DNA of 64,000 nt from Cherax quadricarinatus (lineage: Eukaryota > Arthropoda > Malacostraca > Decapoda > Parastacidae). Positions 10,235-22,299 of this stretch are shown in pieces. The stretch lies in NCBI RefSeq assembly GCF_038502225.1, contig NC_091352.1, positions 21,231,216 to 21,295,215 on the forward strand. Reading direction: 5' to 3'. The first letter of the stretch is position 1. Every line of letters begins with the position of its first letter. The notes beneath the pieces are model-generated. The model was not told the DNA's origin. It saw only the letters and a list, made by a program, of their open reading frames with translations, and did not search any database. Both the position numbers and the translations under genes were made by a program.

Positions 10235-10660
10235 TGCAATATGTCATCAGCGGCTTCTGTATATCATCAATAACCCGAATGGGTCATCAACGACTGTATC
10301 ATGTTATCGACGCCTCTAGCATTACAACGACGTTAGGAACGTAAGCAACTGCTGCAGTATGTCATCAATGCCTGCAGCATGACGCCAGTGGCTGGAGCAT
10401 GTCATCAACTACTGCAGCGTGATGTCAACTGCTGCAGCTGTCAGCATGCTGCAAAATTTCATCAGCTGATGTAACCTGTCATCAAGAGATGCAAATCATC
10501 ATCAGTGATCGCAACTAGTTATCAACCGCAGCAATTTGCCACCAACGGTTGAAACAACTTGTCATCAACGGCTGCAAGATATCAACGGCTGCAAGATATC
10601 GTCTTCAACGAATCAATGCCTACAATATATATCAACTTCTGCAACGTCATATCAACTGAA
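10235..10660. repeat. Degenerate tandem repeat built on ATCAACGGCTGCA
   Basis: Variants of TGTCATCAACGGCTGCAA recur at a loose spacing of about 20-35 bases, with many substitutions. It is an old, decayed minisatellite without coding signal. Confidence 0.65.
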
Positions 10661-10664
10661 GAAT

Positions 10665-10830
10665 TAGACATGTGCAACATCTGGGTATCTTCATCTGAAG
10701 ACGTTTCGCCCAGCAGTGGCTATCAATAGAATACAAAAACAATGTGAAGAATTATGTACAAAAGTATGGAATCAGTCCCTCAGCCTTGAAGCTGGTGAAG
10801 AGCACCATAGACTATGGTGCTCTAATTCTA
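10665..10830 (-). mobile_element. Retrozyme-like hammerhead repeat, decayed
   Basis: The family tail (GACATGTGCAACATCTGGGT) is at 10668-10687, followed by a damaged minus-strand hammerhead at 10690-10732 (core TTGATAG, stem II GCCACTGCTGGGC, GAAACGTC). The leader segment ATCAGTCCCTCAGCC follows. The core is shortened by one base, so no activity is expected. Confidence 0.6.
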
Positions 10831-11159
10831 TTTCTGAGTAATTCTCCATTTTGTCTGTATTGTATACCATTTATCTACACCATATCTCCTGCAGCAATGT
10901 GTCATCAACGGTTACAGTGTCACTTCTCTCACAACTAACATCTTCCATTTTTCTTTGTTACGTGTATACTAATTATTACTACATATACTACGTATACACA
11001 TACACAAATAAACTGATTCAGTGTAATTACATATGCACAACATACACATGAAAATGGGATAACAGATATTGTTTGTATATATTCATGTAAATACACGTCG
11101 GTATACAAGTTGATAATTGACTGTGATGTCACTTAGACATCAACTGCAACATCACAACT

Positions 11160-11345
11160 TAATAACACACCTGTGCAACAGTATATTTACTCCTGAAACG
11201 CTTCGCCTACACAGTAGGCTTTTTCTGTTAAATACAGAGGCAGCATTTGAAGCCTACTATGTAGGCTTTAAGTTTCGTCAATAAAAATACCCAACTGTAA
11301 CACTTGTGTCTTAATCAACTTGTCGGTATTTTACGCCATTTTCAG
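11160..11345 (-). mobile_element. Retrozyme-like repeat with two opposed hammerhead remnants
   Basis: A minus-strand remnant (CCTACACAGTAGGC with CGCTTCG) at 11191-11240 faces a plus-strand remnant at 11248-11285 (GAAGCCTACTATGTAGGC). The family terminus GTCGGTATTTTACGCCATTTT follows at 11323. Both cores are damaged. The facing arrangement is again that of an inverted dimer. Confidence 0.55.
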
Positions 11346-11699
11346 CATACGAGACAGCATATGCTGTTACTTCATGCTGTACCTTGGACTCGGGGGGGGG
11401 TACCTTTATGCTGCTGAAGGGTTCTTGATTTGAGGAATCAGAGCTGCCCTGTGGTGGATCACACCTGATTATGTCTCATTCACCAGGAGTCGTATGGCTC
11501 CTTCAGGTTGAATGCTTTCCAGTAAGAACAATAGCATCAACAACAATAGCAATAACTAAGAAAAATTACAATTACAACGAGTTGTAATTGTAACAACAAT
11601 TAAAAGAAAACAGCATTAAAATAAATCCAAAACAAAAGCAAAAATCAATAGCGAAAACAAAAATAACAGATATACAGGATTAAAAACAAAAGCATCAAA

Positions 11700-11935
11700 A
11701 ACCACGAAACAACAACAACAAATACAAAAAGACAATAGCAACAACAAACACAAAAAGACAATAGCAACAACAACAAATACAAAAAGACAATAGCAACAAC
11801 AACAAACACAAAAAGACAATAGCAACAACAACAAACACAAAAAGACAATAGCAACAACAACAAACACAAAAAGACAATAGCAACAACAACAAATACAAAG
11901 ACAATAGCAACAACAACAAATACAACACAATGGCA
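11700..11935. repeat. 29-bp minisatellite, A-rich
   Basis: About eight units contain AAAAAGACAATAGCAACAAC. Spacing of GACAATAGC is mostly 29 bases (one 26). The long minus-strand ORFs here (MLFCCF.., rich in Leu, Cys, Val) only reflect the repeat. Confidence 0.9.
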
Positions 11936-12199
11936 ATGGTAACAAAAATTAAAAATATTAAATGGCCAAAAACAACAAAATAACAACGAAAAAACTCAAT
12001 GACAATACCAACAACAAAAAAAGCAAAAAATAAACAATAATAATAACAACAACACAATGTTATCGTTCATGAACTAGATCAACTTTTTTTCCAAATCATT
12101 TCAGGAGCAACAAATATGTGTGTCGGGGAATTTTAATTAATTCCCAGCAATTATTTTCCATCGATTTGGCTTCGGTGGAATGCTGAATTAAGTCAGTGC

Positions 12200-12290
12200 A
12201 AAGTATGCTGCATAAAGTGACGTAATGCTGCATAAAGTGACGTAATGCTGCAAAAAGTGACGTAATGCTGCATAAAGTGGTGTAATGGCT
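12200..12290. repeat. 20-bp tandem repeat, about four units
   Basis: The unit is ATGCTGCATAAAGTGACGTA with minor variants. A related word, ATGCTGCATAA, reappears at 15175-15220. Confidence 0.88.
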
Positions 12291-12329
12291 CAAAGTCCGC
12301 TAATGTTTTGTAAGGTGTTGATAAACGGG

Positions 12330-12505
12330 TGAGAGAAACAGCAGGATGATGAATTAGACATTTGGGTGTCTTTACTGTGGGAACGTTTCGCCGACCAGCA
12401 GCTTGTTCAGTCGAATACAGAGGAAAGACACTTATGTACAGTTCAGGCATTTATTAAAGGAAACGTTTCGCCACGAGTGGCTTCTTCAGCCCTAATACAG
12501 AGACT
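12330..12505 (-). mobile_element. Two hammerhead-repeat fragments in the same orientation
   Basis: The first motif (12376-12418) has core CTGAACA, where G8 is C. The second (12455-12497) has a perfect core. Only about 40 bp separate the two motifs, far less than a full repeat unit, so they are separate truncated insertions or a deleted dimer. Confidence 0.6.
12451..12497 (-). ncRNA. Hammerhead ribozyme motif, canonical core
   Basis: Reading the minus strand: TATTAGGG, core CTGAAGA (12489-12483), stem II AGCCACTCGTGGC (5 bp GCCAC/GTGGC), GAA, ACGT, residue T, then TCCTTTAATA. Stem I pairs GGG/TCC plus A/T, then after a two-base bulge TATT/AATA. This is one of the three best-preserved ribozymes in the window. 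Stem III ACGT is self-complementary, so two molecules may be needed for a stable fold. Confidence 0.72.
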
Positions 12506-12789
12506 GTGAGAGACAACTAAGACGACGTGTATGTGTAGTGGCAGGAGTCAGGTGAAATGTTGCGTGGGTAGCACTAGTAGTGTAGTAGTAGTAATAGTAG
12601 TGGTGAGACGTTGTTGGGTTAGAGAAGCACCTATTGACATCATGTTACAGTAGTCTCCAGAATGGGTAATATCCTGTTGATCAGCAATCAGATAGTGTAA
12701 CTACCGGATTTTTGATGGATAGTGTTACCAACTACAATAAGGGTAGCTTGTATGCACTATGGTAATCTTAAATAGTCTTCCTTGATTGC

Positions 12790-13875
12790 TAGTCTAGCCT
12801 CACTGAATCTCATAAGGATAGACTAGTATATATAGAACACACGCATTTTTGCGGTCATCATTGCTGCAAGCATTTTTGTGTTCTCTGATCCTAATGTCCA
12901 GAGAACTGGCTGTTTCCCCCACATACACTGTCACACACCCCACTTGGTATGGTGTATACTCTTGCACTCGTGCCAGAGTCATTCTTGGGTTTTTTATACA
13001 AAGTTTCTAATAATAGTTGAAGAGCTGGTGGATATTTAAGTAATTTTCTGTCAAAAATTCTTGAAACGTTAGTTGCAACGTCGCTGACCCTAACTTGGAG
13101 GCTTTTCTTCGACTTGATTCGTGCTGCACGTTTCCTGGAGTCACGTGTGAAGTGTAGGGGGAAGTGTAGTGAACTAAAAGAATGTGATGTATGTGCATTC
13201 TTCGAGGAATTGTGGACTGGAAATTCTGTAGGCTCTCAGAAAGAAGCCTGTAACTACTCCTCTTAGTTCTGGTGTGATGGTCAGAGAAGATATGTAGAAG
13301 ATCGTTCTTGTATGTAGGTTTACGGTAGACTCTAAAAGAAAGTTTGTTTTCATCAGTAAGAAAACGTCGAGAAATGGTAAATGGTTATCCTTCTCCTCCT
13401 CTGGTGTAAATTTAATGGTAGGTTACAGAGTGTTGATGGTGTTGATGTCACGGAAAACTGGATTTTTGGGTACAATGACCAACGTAATTGAGGATCCGTC
13501 TGGACTATAATGGTCCTTCATATGTAAATTGGATAGTACTGCACTCAGGGGTGAGCCCATGGCTAACCCGAATAGTTGTTTATACTTATTGCCTTCGAAC
13601 CTATAACAGTTATAACGAGCACATAGTTCGAAAAAGGTTCACAAAATCCTGACAAGGTACAGGTAACTATGTATCATCGTTAATCATTTTGCGAAGAAGA
13701 TCAATGGCTTGATCAACTGGAACATTGGTGAAGTTTCGATAAATATTTCGCCAAATCCCCTGCTAGCCTGTGTGAGGCGCTACTAATACCAGATGTAATC
13801 GGTCTCTTAGGCACATTAGGTTTATGGGTTCCTACCAACCCTAATCCTGGCTAACTTGGGTTTGGTAGGGACGAG
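12790..13875 (-). pseudogene. Penelope-like element (PLE) polyprotein remnant: RT then GIY-YIG endonuclease
   Basis: The minus strand in shifting frames gives NKYKQLFGLAMGSPLSAVLS at about 13620-13540 (the GLPMGSPLSP block of Penelope RT), followed by SNLHMKDH. Further on, 12982-12800 encodes YTPYQVGCVTVYVGETASSL then DIRIREHK. That is the GIY-YIG pattern (Y-x-V, then YVGET, then arginine and HK) that ends PLE proteins. RT followed by GIY-YIG is the defining order of endonuclease-positive PLEs. Many stops and frameshifts make it non-functional. It is a plausible source of the machinery that moved the hammerhead repeats. Confidence 0.78.
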
Positions 13876-13973
13876 GCGCAAGAGCTGCATACTCAGGGAA
13901 TCAGAAGGCAAAAAGCACTTGCGCCTCGTCCCTACCAACCGAAGACCCACAAACCAAATGTGCCTATGAGACC
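13797..13973. repeat. Inverted pair of PLE RT fragments
   Basis: The minus-strand PLE sequence at 13797-13873 and a plus-strand piece at 13916-13971 encode the same RT segment (plus strand: KTHKPNVPMRP, the Penelope block near PKVHKPG). They face each other around a 42-bp loop, with GGTAGGGACGAGGCGCAAG against CTTGCGCCTCGTCCCTACC as the inner perfect stem. PLEs often leave such inverted partial copies. Confidence 0.75.
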
Positions 13974-15145
13974 GGTTTTACAAAGGAGCGTTCCTACCTT
14001 ATGAATCTACCAACTTTTTTCACCAAGGTATTTTAGGAGGTAGATCATATGGACTTCAGGAGAGTATGGATAGAGTTCCACATCAAAGGCTATTGAGGAA
14101 ATAGGAAAAAAAATTTCCTGGGTAGAGGCGTTGTTGACATAAATGGGGAAAAATCAGAGTGGGGGTGTTTCACCAGTGGATTTCCACAGGGCCTTCTGTT
14201 GTTCACAATTTACATAAACGATATAGATGAGGGAATGAACAGTGACAAACAAGTTTGCTGATGACACCATAACAGGCCGTCCAATTCATTCTAATGAGGA
14301 TATTAGAGCACTCCAGGAAGATTTGAATAGACTGATGCAGTGGCCGGAGAAGTGGCAGATGCAGTTTAATATAGACAAATGCAAAGTTTTAAACGTTGGA
14401 CAGAAAAATAGCCATGCCACATATAAACTAAATAATGTATATCTTAATATTACTGATTGCGAAAAGGATTTAGGAGTTCTGGTTAGCAGTAATCTAAAAC
14501 AAGGACAACAGTGCATAAGTGTTCGCAATAAAGCTAACAGAATCCTTGGCTTCATATCAAGAAGCATAAATAACAGGAGTCATCAGGTTGTTCTACAACT
14601 CTATATATCCTTGGTTTGGCCTCATTTAGATTATGCTGCACAGTTTTTGTCACCGTATTACTGAATAGTTATAAATGAACTGGAAAACGTACAAAGGAGG
14701 ATGATAAAGTTGATCCCATGTATCAGAAATCTTCCCTATGAGGATAGACTGAGGGCCCTGAATCTGCACTCTCTAGAAAGGCGTAGAATTAGGAAGGACA
14801 TGATTGAGGTGTATAAATGGGAAACAGGAATAAATAAAGGGGATGTAAATAGCGTGCTAAAAATATCTAGCCAAGACAGAACCGTCATAGAAGCTAAAAC
14901 ATTGTGTAGTTTTAAAAATGGGTTGTATAGATACACGAGTGGGTGTGGGTGGGTACGAGTGGGATCTGACAAGCTTGTGCTAATAGGTCTGATGCCGTGC
15001 TCCTTCCATAAGTGGATGTGACCTGGACCTGACTAGGATGGGTCAGTGGCTTAAGCCAGTAGGCGACTTGGACGTGCCTCGCATGGGCCAGTAGGCCTGC
15101 TTCAGTATTCCTTCTGTATTATGTTTTTATGTAATGGGATAATAA
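13972..15145 (+). mobile_element. CR1-like LINE 3' half, copy 2
   Basis: It is 5'-truncated inside the RT (the GGTTTTACAAAGGAGCG start matches the GFTKGRS block) and abuts a PLE fragment at 13971. Open stretches 14242-14664 and 14701-15021 hold FADDTI, the thumb (CEKDLGVLVSSNLK, ISLVWPHLDYAAQF) and the C-terminal part (IKLIPCIRNLPYEDRLRALN). A short deletion and stops damage the palm. The 3' tail (GGGCCAGTAGGCCTGCTTCAG, then TTCTGTATTATG) recurs at 45400-45535 and in part at 17490 and 63325. Confidence 0.85.
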
Positions 15146-15399
15146 AGCACGACAATAGTAAAGCACGGGACTTTATGCTGCATAACTGCAAATAAAGCAC
15201 AATTATGCTGCATAAAGTTCCATATAGTACATCAAAGCGGGAACCAGTCGGCATTTATTAAACAACTGTATACTTTTATGCAAATGAAGTAATTAAATAA
15301 ATCTGGACACGTTGGAACTAATTACAAACATGTTGTGACTTACGCAAGCGTATATGTCCGTCAGGTTATGACATTGTGATGTTGATGCAGTTTTACATG

Positions 15400-15720
15400 A
15401 CCCTTAGATTATAGACGGGGTTAAGTATGCAGGGCTTCATGGCCCTGAGATTATAGACGAGATTACGTTCGCAGGGCTTCATGACCCTGAGATTATAGAC
15501 GAGGTTACGTACGCAGGGGTTCAAGACCGCGAGATTATAGACATGGGTTGACGTACGCAGGGGTCCATGACCTTGTGATTATAAACATTAATTTACGTAC
15601 GCCAGGGTTCATGACCGTGAGATTATAGACGAGTTTACCTACTCAGGGGCTCATGACCGTGAAATGGGTACACAGGGAATCATTGTCGTGTGATTATAAA
15701 CACGGGGTTAATTACTCGGA
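15400..15720. repeat. 42-44 bp degenerate tandem repeat
   Basis: The word GATTATAGAC recurs at 15407, 15448, 15491, 15533, 15577 (as GATTATAAAC) and 15621, with GCAGGGNTTCATGACC between. More decayed units (GAGATTATA with TACATGCC) reach about 16400. Confidence 0.85.
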
Positions 15721-17640
15721 AGTACAAGCCTGAGAGATTACATTGGACAACAACAGATTTGCTACGAGAGAAAAATGTATGTGCTGTAGACTTCTTGATG
15801 TTGACTGAAATGTACTAGAATTTTTATTAAACAATTCCGGAATAAATACATGCCACATATGTAATTTCAAAAGGCTTATGTATTTTAAGTGTTGGTGACA
15901 CGCTAGCTACAGCTCAACAGTATTCACATACGACATTTGCGAGAATTTTGAGTGTGATTTTTCATGAAGAATTTCTGAAAAAAAAAAAAAAAACACGATA
16001 CTAAAAATCCTGACGTGCCGAGTTAGTTCTGACTATAAATTTGGATTCGCCTTATTCCAGCTAATAAAGGATGAATGCATTTGCCTCAGTGCCAGACGAC
16101 ATTTTTTTTTCCTTGTCCCGTGTTATAAAGCTGGATTTCTCACGAAGGAGTACATGCCATCTTATTAGGGATTTGGGGGCATTTTCGCAGACATACTTAC
16201 GCACGAGTACATTTCCGTGAAATTATAGACATTGAGTCCTTTATGCAGGAGTACTTGATCGCGAGATTATATACGCGGAATCATTAATTTAACAGTACAT
16301 TCCCATTCGAGTACAGATTTCGGGTTATATATGAAGGGGTACATGCCTGTGAGATTATATAAACTGAGTTTCTTACACAAGTGTATATGCCAGTGCCATA
16401 AGATTTATTCCTAATGAAACTGTCGCAAAAGTTAATGCAATTTTTTTCTTTCCGTGACTCATGGAAATCCCATAAAACTTCTCTCGAAATCTAATCAAAG
16501 TTCAGAAGAGAAGAAGGAGGGAAGGTCTCTGAGAGGTGGAGGTTCGGGGAAGATGGAGGTGGGAATACAGAGTCTCGAAGGAGGTGGACGATCTAGGAGG
16601 TCATGAGTGAGGGATGGACTACCGAGAGGAAAGAAGGGGTAGAGTGTAGTTAAGAGTAGCTGGTCTTGGGGGAAAGAAATTTGAGTGATGGGCTTTTGAC
16701 GAAACAGACGGAAGGAAACCATTTTAGGTAATTTACCAGGGGTAAATTACCTCAAATAGGGTAAAAATAAAAATCTCGATAATAATAGAGAGTCAGTAAA
16801 CATATAAATAAAACTGCACAAAAATTTATGCAAGGTAAATTATGAAAGTAATATTTATTCAAACAAATAATTTTTAGTTTCTTAATAAAATTTAAAATCT
16901 AATTTGTAGGGATCATTTCTTAACTTGGTAATAATGCAAAACGGGTAAGGATTCCAGCGGCTGGCAACACCGCAAGTGACAGCATTGACTCAGGAGCCGG
17001 CACGACAACCACACCTCCCATTGTCTACACCACCATCACGTCATTTTTGGCCTAGTGTCCTATCTCGCTATCAGTAATTGTCTCTGCTCGTAGTCAGTAC
17101 AAGTGCATTATGTTAGTATGTTTATGACTTTCGACGACCAAGGTGTTTTCCGGAGTCTGTGGACTTTCAAGTCTAGTGAGTAGTTTCGCTGTACACAAAT
17201 TTGTTTTGACGTAAATCCCAAAGAAATTCGGGAACCTGTACCATAAGGGAAGCGAGGGTCTGAGAGGATCATGAGTGATTAATGGACTACATCTGGGGAA
17301 GGCGTTGGAAGAAGTTGGAAGATCTAGGAGGTAACGCGTGGGAGCTAAAGTACCAAATTGTGAAGGGTGTGGGTGTAGGGTTCTGCACGTTGAAGATGTG
17401 GGAGAGTGGCGAATGAGGGATGGATATAGTGGGGTAAAGAGCAGAGAGGTAGAGGCTCTGAGAAACATAAGAAAGGTGGAACACTGCAGCAGGCCTACTG
17501 GTCCATAAGAATAGTGGAATAATGCAGGAGGTCTACTGGCCCATATAAGGCAGGTCCCTATCAAAACCACCTATGTATATACCCAACTTTGTCCCAAAGT
17601 TACCAAAGAATTTGCGTAGGCGTGGCAGGACGTGAGTGAG
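15721..17640. other. Unassigned DNA with faint repeat structure, no gene
   Basis: 16500-17460 has purine-rich words such as GATCTAGGAGGT and GAGTGAGGGATG recurring two or three times, suggesting an old dispersed or tandem repeat. 17460-17570 resembles the CR1 3' tail (GCAGCAGGCCTACTGG). The short minus-strand ORFs at 16495-16722 and 17094-17570 are proline/serine-rich by composition and show no domain. Confidence 0.5.
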
Positions 17641-17753
17641 GGATGAACTACCGAGGTTAGGAGGTGGGACAGAGTTTGGGGGAAGGGAGAAAAGAAATCA
17701 AGGCCAGATGGGGTTGTTCATGGACGAGACAGTCGTAGTTGTTACCAGCGTCT

Positions 17754-17825
17754 TGCAACAACAAGAGCTTGCTGTGGTTTCAGTTTGCAACAACAAAAGC
17801 TTGCTGTGGTTTCAGTTTTCAGGTA
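17754..17825. repeat. 36-bp direct duplication
   Basis: GCAACAACAAGAGCTTGCTG and its near-identical partner occur side by side, each followed by TGGTTTCAGTTT. It is a simple two-copy tandem duplication. Confidence 0.85.
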
Positions 17826-17939
17826 TGGTGGTATTAACACTTCTCTGGTTACTCAACGAAACGAGATTTATTTTTAGGATATCAACCACTGACCTGCACT
17901 GTAGCTATGTGACAAGACTCCAATGTAAATAAGTAACTC

Positions 17940-19360
17940 TGGGTTATCCTAAGTTCTCTACACATATGCTTCTATGTGTGATAAGCTATGTAACTTTTTT
18001 TTATATTTTATTTAAAAACTCCATGTACAATAGATCAGGTACAGAAAATCATAATAACTTCACGAGTAATACAAAACTTTTCACTATACAATCCATGAGG
18101 TAAGTACATATATTATGGCATGGAATCAATTGTAAGTTCCTAACACTACCACGTACAATCATTATGAACACCCATATGTGTATGGACCATTAGGTCAAAT
18201 TTAGGATAACTTCGACTCACCCCCCCCCCCCTGTCGAGATACTGTTCCCCTTCACACCATACACATGATTACCTTAACACCTATCCATTGAAAACCTTAA
18301 TTAGGAGCACAATCACCTTTTGAACTCAGTTTATATATTCCAGTATGCAAACCTTACTGGTATAGAACCCATGTGACGATGTTACAATGTACGTATAAAA
18401 TTTACATAAAACAAAAGCCACCATCAATCTACTTTTAATCGTTAATAGCCCTTTTTTTGTTGTTGTTGAAACCTAATTGCACAAAAAATCAGTACAAACC
18501 AAAACAGTACACCCCTAGCAATTAACATAAGCCATTTCACAAAACTAAAATGTATGAGCACATACAACATGGTAAAACACCCGTTACTCCAACCAACCCG
18601 CTACCTGCCTTCCAAATCAAATATGAACCCACATGTTCATATGACAAAATAACTAATTTGCAAAATCTTGGCGCCCGCCTCTCCCAATTGTATACCCTTG
18701 CCAGGTGGTCCAACTCGAGAGGTGTAAGTGAGAATGAGTAAAAGTGCTCATTTGACCAGCATAGCCTATATACATTCATAAGTGATAAAATTACATGTAA
18801 TAAACCCCTGAAAAAAGGTTCAAACATGACAAAATAGGACACACACGTCCCCCCCCCCCCCCCCGAAAAAAAAAAAAAACTAGCGATGACAACTTCTACG
18901 TTCCCAGAACAATAAGGTTTGCTCTTTCATGGAGTGACATAATAGGAGAAATTCCTAGAGATAACTACTTAACATGATACAATCTTATGTAGCTGAAATA
19001 TTGCGCCCTCCGTCAGAAAAATTAACGACCAACCTCATATGGTGGTCGTTTTACAAGAGGATAACTTAAGACAATATTTTTCTCACACACCAATTAAAAT
19101 GCTTATAATAATTCCCTAAAAAGGCAATTAATCACTAAACTATTGGTGCTGATATCAGCATGACATCTGTGTACTACATGACAGAGGACCCCGAGAAAGA
19201 CCCAACAGACATCACTACGTCACCAAAAACATCAGCAAAAGAAGAGGTACAATCCCGGCCATAGTCGAGAACTGGTCCAGTTTCACAAAAGGAAAAGCAT
19301 ATACCGAAATATTAAGTTTTGTCTGTCTTGTTTAGATTTAATGACCAGACTTCGAACAAA
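17940..19360. other. Unassigned DNA, no gene
   Basis: C-homopolymer runs lie at 18220 and 18850, the second followed by an A run. The paired short ORFs near 18550-18840 are antisense to each other and show no domain or splice context. I see no repeat I can name. Confidence 0.5.
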
Positions 19361-19367
19361 TCAAGAT

Positions 19368-19615
19368 ACACAAATAACCCGCACATAAAAGACAGAAGCT
19401 TACGACGACGTTTCGGTCCGACTTGGACCATTGACAAAGTCACACAATTCTTGTACTACTACCACTACTACTACTACCACTACTACTACCTCCACCTCTT
19501 CCTGCCTATATATAGCCGTCCTGCTCCTCCTCTGTTTGTGTGACTTTGTCAATGGTCCAAGTCGGACCGAAACGTCGTCGTAAGCTTCTGTCTTTTATGT
19601 GCGGGTTATTTGTGT
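19368..19615. repeat. Near-perfect palindrome, 79-bp arms, around a TAC microsatellite
   Basis: The left arm 19368-19446 (ACACAAATAACCCGCACATA onward) is the reverse complement of 19537-19615. The loop holds (TAC)n and CCTCCTCCTC. Each arm contains GGTCCAAGTCGGACCGAAAC, a stem-loop plus GAAAC that resembles the 3' half of a hammerhead, but the CTGANGA half is absent (GTCAAT instead). A shorter relative is at 29515. Confidence 0.92.
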
Positions 19616-19619
19616 ATCG

Positions 19620-21050
19620 TTCCAGTCACGGTATTGTGCCTTTTTGTTATTTAACAAATCAAGATCTCAGTCGCACAACGCCATCACATCAATACACTCT
19701 CAAGCGCACGTAACTTACCACAACCACAAAACACGCAACTCATTAACTCCCGCCTTCCACATAAAGTTCCGAACATACCTTAGGGTGCTACCACAGGATG
19801 AGTCCAACCCCTTGCTGCCTTACCCCCCACCCCCTCAGTTGCAATAACCACTGTACTGTAAGACTTCTATAACTTGCAGGGAAAACGGTACCCCACCTCC
19901 CACCATAAAGAAGTCTATTCCTACAAGACGTTCTATAAATACCCGCTGCAATCACCTTAACCCTAACTGCTCCCTCGGTTTCCCTCATACCCCATGAAAT
20001 ATATAGGAAATCAGCCACCACGTACAGTATTGCTCTTCCCCCACTGAGAAACCCTAAAACCCTCCCCAAACACGTACGAACCTCTTCCAATGTTTCACAA
20101 AAATAAACCGCATGAAACAGTTTCTTCTAGACCGCAACGTAAGCAATTCGCCTCCCTTACCAAACCCATCCTGCTTAAAACCGATTTTGATGCTAAAATT
20201 CCCATGACGAATCTGTACACTAATTCGAGAACCCTCGGCGCCAACTTAAGCTTACAAAAACCGTTCCATATAATCGATGTAACTATTTGTATATACCTGA
20301 ATAAACTTACTTACCAGCGGCCAAGATGAACCACCCGTGTGAGATTAACCTGAGGACAAGTAATTAGGAATTAGTTCTTACAGTGGTAAAATGCTGGGAA
20401 ATTGCGGTTGTATCCCTTTATTAATGATCTGTACTGAAATTTAAGGACTAGTAATGCACGTGTAACATCCACAGTGAATAACTTTTTCACTAGTATAAAG
20501 AATGATTAGCACAATGTAAACTTTTGACTGGAGGTAAAGAGAAAAGAGCTTGTCATTGTCATTAGCGTGCACGAGGGACGATTTAGAAATGGGATTTGAA
20601 ATGGAAAGATCTTACGGAAGGACGAAAATTGGTAAGTTACCAGGAAAATTTGCTGGAGGTTTAAGAGCAGCACTAACTGTGGAAAGGGTTACTAATTGGC
20701 ATTGAAATTAAGATGGGTAATTAGTGGGAAACCGGAAATGCCCATAAGATACGGACGTCTGCTAATATACCTGTATGAGACCAGAACACTTTCTTTGCTA
20801 CACGGCTGTTTTGGTTTAATCAAGAAAAAATCTGATACGAGTTCTTGGCATAAGGTGATTCTGAATAAATAGTTTAGAAGAAAGACAATATATGGGTATC
20901 TTTATTTTAAAGTGAAGATACCCAAAGGTTGTACAAGTGTCCTATAAGATATTAAATAAAAGGACACACGTACCTTGTGATTAAATAACCCAATTTCCAC
21001 AGATTTAAATGACTTGAATCGTCCTTAATCGCCATTTCTAACACAAACAG
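19620..21050. other. Unassigned DNA, no gene
   Basis: Short ORFs at 19599-20329 lack domains. A reduced hammerhead-repeat tail (GGGTATCTTTATTTTAAAGT, TACAAGTGTCC) is visible near 20890-20950. Confidence 0.5.
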
Positions 21051-21310
21051 AAAAATAACAATGCAGCTTCGTCATCTCTGAAGTATTAGCAAGAATAGTC
21101 TTCAAGACAATAAAACCTGCTATCACATAGCTACTACGAGTTATATTACGCTTTTACATCTCACTCTAATACTTATTTACACCCTCTGTGTCCCTGTATG
21201 TAATGGCTCGACAAAGATCCTGGAGAGCGAAACGTTACAACAATAAAATGTCTCATTAGGTGTACTTGTGTCCTTTCACCTAACATAATGTTGGTAGACT
21301 TACCGACAAT
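21050..21310 (+). mobile_element. PLE 3' end fragment
   Basis: GAAGTATTAGCAAGAATAGTCTTCAAGACAATAAA corresponds to the end of the PLE coding region seen at 25925. GTGTCCCTGTATGTAATGGC and a hammerhead-like relic (GATCCTGGAGAGC GAAACGTTACAAC) follow at 21205-21245, then a terminus with TACCGACAATATTA. This links the hammerhead-type tail directly to a PLE 3' end. A sister copy is at 59445-59640. Confidence 0.65.
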
Positions 21311-22299
21311 ATTAAAATTGTCTCCTAAGATGACTGGTTGAGTGGTGCCGGCGATGTAGAGTAGCGCTACAAGACACCAGGAAGAAAAGACACGTTACAG
21401 GACAAGGTTTTATTGGTCAAGCTTTCACTCCGTGTACTTATAACGTGTGTCAATGGCAGTAAGAATATTGGAGCGAAGACGGTGTATCTAGAAAAATGAA
21501 AAGGCGGTGTAGCAGATGTCAGTAATCTCAGTGAGAACTATTTTCCGCGGTGCTAATGGATGGGCGAGTAGGACCTGCCTAACATTAGGTAGTAGGCAGT
21601 AGTCCTCTAGGCCTATGATCTCATGTAAAAGCTAACAGCTAACCTATTGATCGTGAGAAACGCAGAGACCCTAGAAATAGAGAGAGTAAAGTGGAACTAA
21701 TTTAAAGTTTATTATGAGTGTGCCTTTAGCGATAAAGTTGCCAGTGAAAGATAATTACTGGAAATACCGAGTGCATTAATAAGTGTTGTCAAGTATAATT
21801 CTGTGCTTGTGTGAGATACAAGATACAAAATCGATGGATGAGGAATGGAAAATTTATTAAGAATTTTCACAGATGCGTTTGCCGTTTCTAAGAAGCAGAA
21901 CTAGACTTTTAGCTAGAAATAATGAGAGTAAGAGTTATGACTAAGACTGATTTTGAGCAGGGGTTTCTCGAGTACCGAAAAGGCTGAATGATGCTGCTAT
22001 TTCAGAAAATTTAACGTACTGGAGAGAGTGGTATGACGCACATTAAAGTCTCTTGTGCTATGTTTGTAAGAATATGTTGGTGCCAGATCATTACTTTCAC
22101 ACAAATAATTCTATGTACTTAACGTATCTCGTAACTCAGGATTAATTTACAACCAATTGGACCCGAGTTCAATCTTGTTACAGGTGGTCAAATCTCTTAA
22201 CATGTACTGTCCATGTTTGCTAAGTAGTAAGCAGATACCCGTTTGTTAGATGACATTTATGGGTTGCATCCTAGCAGAGGAACCAGGAACCACAACAGA
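21311..22299. other. Unassigned DNA, no gene
   Basis: Unique-looking sequence without a coding pattern. It probably belongs to an intron upstream of the Dpr exon. Confidence 0.5.

Noticed and set aside
16495..17570. Proline/serine-rich minus-strand ORFs as a secreted protein gene
   Set aside because: Composition comes from purine-rich repetitive DNA; no signal peptide, domain or splice pattern is seen.
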